Shown here piece after piece: positions 59,100 through 64,000 of a DNA stretch of 64,000 nucleotides. Both the position numbers and the translations under genes were made by a program. Below the pieces are notes generated by a model. The model did no database searches. It was not told the DNA's origin and saw only the letters and a program-made list of their open reading frames with translations. The stretch comes from Doryteuthis pealeii. Lineage: Eukaryota > Mollusca > Cephalopoda > Myopsida > Loliginidae. The stretch spans positions 24,118,808 to 24,182,807 of the forward strand of contig CM042181.1 in NCBI GenBank assembly GCA_023376005.1, written 5' to 3'. Every line of letters begins with the position of its first letter. Position 1 is the stretch's first letter.

Positions 59100-59914
59100 G
59101 CGGTACCGATAACCCTCCCCTTAGACTAATAATGTCTAATTAGAAAAGCAAGCTACGAGCCCGGCTCTAAGATTTCTTTTAGGCTGCTTAGTTAGGTGAA
59201 CGAATGGAACATGGCCCAGTTTTTTCAATTAGGACAAATCCAGGACCCCCTAGCCCAACAATTTTCTTGTCACACCCCTAAAACCTTTAGTATTTTGTTC
59301 CTGGAGAGTCAGCACGTTTCGATTAAATCCATCCCAAAACCCTCCAATCATTATCCCCTCATTTCTTCCCCTTGACCATATTAAGGACACCCATTCCCTG
59401 CTTAGGGGAACTGATCGGCTTGCTTTCGGTCTTCCGGAAGACAGTCGGCGGTCCCAGTACAATAGACGAGGAAAGGGGGTAACCAAAATGGCCTCTTTTA
59501 TTTCTGTTTCTTGTTTTTCGTTGGGGACTTTTGTGTTTTTTGCCCCCTCCAATCCCACCTCTTAATAAGCATTAGAATTGTAAATAAATTTTAAATAGGC
59601 ATTTATTTTTATCATTGGGTGTAAGTAGGGCGTCATGCATGGAGCGACAGCGGATTTTCGGTGGAAGCGGTAGTGTAAGAAGATGGATGACAGTGCTTGT
59701 TTTTGTATGGATCGGTCGGCGAGAGAGACTAGCTAAGACAGAACTAAAAGATATAGAAGCATGACCAGTTTTGTACCCCGTTCCCCCCAAAAATAAAACT
59801 TCGGGCCTTGTGCCCAGGTGTGTGTCCGGTTGCATCTTCTGTACCGATTTCAGATAAATAAACGTATTTGTTGTGGAGTCGGATGCAGGGATGCAGCCGG
59901 CACACATCAAATAC
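59100..59914 (+). other. Tx1-like LINE 3' UTR
   Basis: 815 bp without coding features; AATAAA-type signals at about 59792 and 59856. It ends 'catcaaatac' directly before the target duplication, with no poly(A). Minus-strand frames of about 100 codons here have no known domain. Confidence 0.7.
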
Positions 59915-59930
59915 AACTAGTAACTTCATG

Positions 59931-59984
59931 TTAGGCTTGGCCAGTCAAACCAATTGTTGACTGTCTAACTGACTGACTTCAATA
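59931..59984 (+). repeat. Gypsy 3' LTR, second part (copy C)
   Basis: LTR remainder (ttaggcttgg ... ACTTCAATA), followed by 'ataat' and the R4/Dong-like target. Confidence 0.85.
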
Positions 59985-60659
59985 ATAATGCTATACATGG
60001 ATACTGGTTTAATAAATTCACATCTATCCATGACAAAAGGACTCGACAACAGTGTAAATGTCTAGACGGAGCAAACATATACAAATGGATGACAAAAGGA
60101 AAAACTACTCTGATCCAGAAATACACCCAAAAAGGATCCATCTTCAGCAACATATCTACCTATGATGTGGAAAATCTTGACCGCACCGATAAAGGAAATC
60201 TACTACTCGTTTAATAGCCGCAGGTTATTTTCGGAATAACAGAAAGGATGCCGCAAGGGAACACATGTTCTACTATAGAGATCAGTATATTGTTAAGGAG
60301 GTTAAAACAAGGCGGAAAAATCTAGCCATAGCATGGATTGACTACAGGAAAGCCTTTGACATGGTCCGGAAAACTTGGATAAAGTTCGTTAATGTACAAA
60401 ATATCCGACAAAAAATAGAATTAATCGCCATGGAAAATTGGAAAGTGGAATAGATGTTAGTAGAGGTGAAAATTCAAATGCATTTTCAGAAAGACTCTCT
60501 ATCACCACTGATCTTATATAATGTGTTATAATATGGATACCACTCAACTTAGGAAATGTACAGAGGGCTACAAATTTACGAAATCATAGAAAAAAAATTA
60601 CCACATTTACACGGATGATGTCAAAATTTAGGAAATCCTTGTAGAAACCATAAGAATAT
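59985..60659 (+). pseudogene. R4/Dong-like LINE reverse-transcriptase segment (copy C)
   Basis: The cleanest of three copies. IYKWMTKGKTTLIQK near 60077-60120, then YYRDQYIVKEVKTRRKNLAIAW in part at 60271-60340 and DYRKAFDMV at 60338-60366 (the first palm motif with its aspartate). The YMDD region near 60600-60630 is degraded (FTRMMSK). Ends at the RTE-like insertion. Confidence 0.65.
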
Positions 60660-60672
60660 ACAGCCAGGATAT

Positions 60673-61907
60673 CCTTAAGCATGGGAGGGGAATGCTATCT
60701 TCCAGAAAGTCTGGACCTCCAGTTGCGGTCCTCAACAATGGAAAGACGCAGACATTGTCTTGTTGGCACTGGAGTAAAGCAGAGATGTGTCATTGTGCCC
60801 AATGCATTCAATCTGTTTTATCAGTAGTAATGAAAATTGCCAAACAAAACGTAAACCCGGCAGATGGTGTCAGCATATCCTATCGATTAGACGGTAATCT
60901 TTTTAACCTCCAAAGATTGGAATCCAAAACACTTGTCACTGTAAAGGCAATACATGAACTGAAGTATGCAGATGATACAGATTTTTGTTAGCTCTTCCCC
61001 AGATGGACTACAACGCATCATCAATGCTGTAGTTGAAGACTATTCTCGATCAGGACTTGCAATGTTCAGAAAACATAAGTTCTCAACATGTGTTAACCTC
61101 CAATCACTGAACTCTTCATTAACCACCAACCTCTAGAAAATGTAGAGGACTTCACTTACCTGGGATCTGTATTAACACAAACGATCTCACAAATGAAGTG
61201 CAACGGCAGATTGGTCTGTCTTCAGCATATTTTGGTAGGTTATCTCACAAAGTGTTCATGAACAGAGATATAACCATCAATACTTAGGTTTATGTATATA
61301 AATTGCATGCCTATCCATACTCTTATATGGAAGTGAGTCATGGGTGTTGTATCACAGACACCTGAAGAAACTGGAAGCATTCCACACCAACTGCCCCCAA
61401 CGCATACTGGGCGTAAAGTGATGGTACAAAATGCCCCACTCAGAAATTCAAAGTAGAGCCCGCATTGACCCAATTGAGACCATCCTATTGCAACACCAAA
61501 TGCGATGGTTAGGTCACACCATCCGCATACCTGCAGACAGACTCCCCTGTAAAGTACTTTATGGTGAACTTGCAAAAGGCCCTCAAATGACAGGAAGCCC
61601 CCAAAAGCGATTCAAAGACCATATGAAGATGACTCTGAAGAAATGCGCTATTAGCTCTTAAAGCCTTCAAGATCTGACAAGAAACGTACCGCACAAGAGC
61701 TGAGCAGTTCAATATCGAGATTAATACGCCTGTAGAGCGGCAACGTCTTCGTGATCATGCACCATAGAATGCAGATGGAAATTTCCCTTGCAATGTGTGT
61801 GACCACATCTGCAAGTCCAGAATTGGACTAATTAGCCACCTGAGGGTCCACAATTGATGAACAACATGGAGTGACGTCATCGTCGTCTGAGACGGACTTC
61901 TAAAAGG
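60673..61907 (+). pseudogene. RTE-like LINE 3' fragment with C-terminal C2H2 finger (copy C)
   Basis: 5'-truncated non-LTR element flanked by ACAGCCAGGATAT (60660-60672 and 61908-61920). Pieces in order: a broken VKQRCVIVPNAFNLF, ELKYADDTD (60957-60983, catalytic YADD), LYGSESWVLYHRHLKKLEAFH near 61322-61385, MPHSEIQSRA (61431-61460), LLQHQMRWLGHTIR (61485-61527), KVLYGELAKGP. At 61789-61851 the reading CNVCDHIC...HLRVH gives a perfect C-x2-C-x12-H-x3-H zinc finger at the very C terminus. Stops and frame changes make it dead. The RTE assignment rests on the overall pattern and is tentative. Confidence 0.65.
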
Positions 61908-62355
61908 ACAGCCAGGATATAGAGAGGGAACTCGGCATCGATAAGTGTGCCATGCTCGTGATGAAATTGAACAAAAAGAAACTGGTGAGAATAGAACTAG
62001 CGAATCAGAAAGAAATAAAGACACTTGGCGAAAAAGAGATTGGAACGAACAATATAAAAAAAAGAGATGAAAACGGGAAAATAGTTCCCCAGAAGAACAA
62101 GAAAACTTCTGGAGACGAAACTCTTTCAGCAGAAATCTTAAGGGAATAAACACCTGGGTTGGCACCTTTGTGAGATATTCTGGACCATTCATAAAATGGA
62201 CAAGAGAGGAACTCCAACAGATGGACGAAAGGACAAGGAAACTCCTAACAATGTACAAAGCACTACACCGGAGAGACGACATAGATAGACTGTGTTTGTC
62301 AAGAAAAGGAGGAAGATGTCTCGTCAATATTGAAGATTGTCTACACCAGATGTGT
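61908..62355 (+). pseudogene. R4/Dong-like LINE, segment after the RTE-like insertion (copy C)
   Basis: Reads ERELGIDKCAMLVMKLNKKK, then INTWVGTFVRYSGPFIKWT, EELQQMDERTRKLLTMYKAL, RLCLSRKGGRCLVNIEDC. These match 6240-6560 of copy 2, so this is the same family as the tandem array at 5.4-8.2 kb. Confidence 0.65.
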
Positions 62356-62945
62356 TAAACAAAAGGTGCGGCCCACACTAATGCAAAAGAAAACCTGTAG
62401 ATAGAACTGTTAGAAATGCAGTCGGATTCTTCTCTTCAAGCAAACTATCTTCAAGTGGGGATTTCTCATTTCTTTTCATACTTTACAAAAAGTTCAAAAG
62501 CTTAAAAAAAGTTGCCTCAAGTATCATGGCAATGTTGGGTTCTAAATGTGTGTGTGTGTGATCATTTATTTTCATTCAGGAAATTTACTAAACATTTCTT
62601 ATAGAACACGCAGAAATATCTGCACGTTGTCTTTGATCAAAGTCGGAACTACACAGACATTAAAACCAGACATACCAAAAGTTGTCAAGCAAAAGAAGTG
62701 TCAAACTTCACGGCAAAAAATAAAAATGATTGAATAGGTGCTAATAAATTTTATTTTCTAAATTGTAAAGATTTTTGTATATAATGTATTTATTTGGATT
62801 GCAAACTATGAGTATACATTTATGCAACATACATTAAATTGTAAGCAACTTACAATTTAATCTTTCTTCATTCAACTTCATTAACTTACATTCAAGAATG
62901 CTTGTAAAACATTCCTTTTGCACTTTTTAATCAATAAAAAAGATT
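62356..62945 (+). repeat. Unclassified ~590-bp block containing the turn-round hairpin (copy C)
   Basis: Interrupts the R4/Dong-like LINE. 'aataaa' at about 62741. A perfect hairpin (stem 62833-62845 and 62849-62861, loop CAA) marks the point where copies A and B fold back. No coding capacity recognised. Confidence 0.5.
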
Positions 62946-62959
62946 GGTCAATAAACTAT

Positions 62960-63195
62960 GGGTGAATTGGAAATGGGAGAAAGAACGGAGACCATCCAAA
63001 CAACAGCGTTGTTAAGATCAGCTAGAATACTCAGAAGAGTCAGGGAAACCTGAGGAGACTTGCTGTCTGTCACTCTGCTTTCAGTGAATCACGAGCTATG
63101 GCGGGTGTGAAAAACTCTTATGGAGTGAAATAATAATAATAATAATGATAATAATGATAATAATAATAATTAATAATAATCAATAATAATAATGA
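62960..63195 (+). pseudogene. R4/Dong-like LINE 3' end with (AAT)n tail
   Basis: 'ggagaccatccaaacaac' and 'agctagaatactcagaagag' correspond to 7376-7440 of copy 2, then 'gacttgctgtctgtcactc' and an imperfect AAT/GATAAT tail from 63130. This is probably the 3' end of the same insertion that begins at 34935 or 59985. Confidence 0.65.
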
Positions 63196-64000
63196 ACATT
63201 TTATTCAACATATAAACAAACCATAAGAAAAGTTAAAGAAATTTTATGAAGAACGTCTTAAGTCCCTTAAAATTCAGAAGTGTTTAACCTTATGTCCTTT
63301 AGAAACAAAAAAAAAAGAAGTTTTAATTGGTTGTTTTTAATTGACGAAAGTGTACACATACCAAATAATACTTTTTTATGCGCGCGTGCGTTTGTACAGA
63401 TTTGAACATGTCTACGCTTATATCTTTTGAAAATGTGTATGTATTCACATTTCTCTACTTTGGATTAAGTTTTCTCTGTTCTATATTCAACTGTTTACGC
63501 TTGTAAATAGACATGATAAAAGCTTATTTAATCTAATACTCAACATTATTTGCCAAATGTCAACGAGTAACTCGATCTGCTTTGGTCACACAATCGCGCG
63601 TCCCAGAAATATCAAACAAGCTCGCCTACGCCGTTGTCTGATGACGCCTTCCTTTATTTAAGGCTCAGAATATCATAGCTGTCGGACAGGAGATGGTTTA
63701 TGGTCGTCGTTGTTGGAGGAGGAGGTATGAGTTTCTCTCCGAATGGTTAGACTTCGACCCCAACTTAAAAGATCAAACTGAAAAAAAAAAAAACACTGAA
63801 TAAAATCCCAGGGCATCACACGTAGTGGAATGGTTTGCTAACTAAACTAGCAGACTGCTGTTAGTAACTTCAATTCTCATTTAGTGTCCTATATTTATGG
63901 CCTTGTGTCAAACTAGGCCCAGCTTAGTAAATGAGGAACAAGGAATTATAGTCACATAAGATATGCAGGGGTTCACATGCATACCTACATCAGTGGACGC
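63196..64000. other. Non-coding DNA; weak promoter-like stretch
   Basis: No gene recognised. 63590-63760 is GC-richer with 'tcctttatttaaggctcag', a possible TATA region, and an ATG at 63727 that opens only a very short frame (MSFSPNG then stop). It could be a promoter or LTR remnant. Confidence 0.4.

Larger units (their letters stand above)
53073..59914 (+). mobile_element. Full-length Tx1-like LINE inserted in the gypsy LTR
   Basis: A 6.84-kb element flanked by a perfect 16-bp target-site duplication (AACTAGTAACTTCATG at 53057-53072 and 59915-59930). Order: 5' UTR of about 190 bp, ORF1 with a CCHC knuckle, ORF2 with apurinic-type endonuclease and reverse transcriptase plus a C-terminal CCHC, and an 815-bp 3' UTR with AATAAA near 59792 and 59856. 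It does not end in poly(A). Much richer in GC and CpG than everything around it, which with the intact duplication suggests a recent insertion. The closest design I know is the Tx1 group of the L1 superfamily; the clade is inference. Confidence 0.8.

Noticed and set aside
59250..59916. Minus-strand frames of 102 and 114 codons in the LINE 3' UTR
   Set aside because: No domain and no conservation evidence; likely chance openness in GC-rich DNA.
34581..62945. Three independent gypsy insertions
   Set aside because: All copies sit at the same site in the same LINE with the same RTE-like neighbour, so one insertion was multiplied by duplication, allelism or assembly.

Overview
This is animal nuclear DNA. 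It is AT-rich, has no bacterial or viral gene organisation, and is full of dinucleotide and AAT microsatellites, foldback repeats and decayed retrotransposons. The mix of retroelements (R4/Dong-like, RTE-like and Tx1-like LINEs, a Ty3/gypsy LTR element with a TGG-starting primer site, a DIRS tyrosine-recombinase relic) and the tRNA-like SINE heads suggests a lophotrochozoan, most likely a mollusc such as an octopus. That identification is inference from sequence style, not proof. I see no complete host gene. The only good host-coding candidate is a 3'-terminal exon at 22513-22811.

Layout. 1-5400 is non-coding with one foldback repeat. 5402-8172 holds three 5'-truncated copies of an R4/Dong-like LINE, head to tail and separated by (AAT)n tracts. 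8443-9690 holds two foldback (MITE-like) repeats. 14170-15720 is a degraded DIRS-type element (RNase H, then tyrosine recombinase) carrying a perfect 68-bp palindrome. 15720-33230 is mostly non-coding, with SINE-like heads, four near-perfect hairpin repeats, a CTCF-like motif, minisatellites and the terminal exon. 33232-33453 is a 3 x 74 bp tandem array, followed by another R4-like fragment.

From 34581 to about 62945 one composite locus is present three times. Its nesting order can be read from target-site duplications: an R4/Dong-like LINE was hit by a 1.25-kb RTE-like LINE piece (13-bp duplication) and by a 5.1-kb gypsy element (5-bp duplication). Copy A (34581-43252, + strand) and copy B (43253-52169, - strand) form a palindrome with arms of about 8.7 and 8.9 kb. 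It turns round at a natural 13-bp-stem hairpin and ends at a 100-N gap. Copy C (52270-62945, + strand, starting inside the gypsy integrase) differs. Its gypsy LTR is split by a full-length 6.8-kb Tx1-like LINE with a perfect 16-bp target-site duplication, and it lacks about 22 bp that A and B share. A and B share substitutions (stop codons, an altered polymerase motif) but differ by many single-base indels. The simplest reading is that A and B are two strands of one molecule joined by a foldback artefact or event, while C is the other haplotype or a paralogue.

The most interesting biology is in the mobile elements: a gypsy element whose gag start codon straddles the LTR/primer-binding-site junction and whose Gag starts with a SAM-like domain; a GC-rich, apparently recent Tx1-like LINE with overlapping ORFs; an RTE-like LINE encoding a C2H2 finger at its C terminus; and an R4/Dong-like family found repeatedly at AAT microsatellites.
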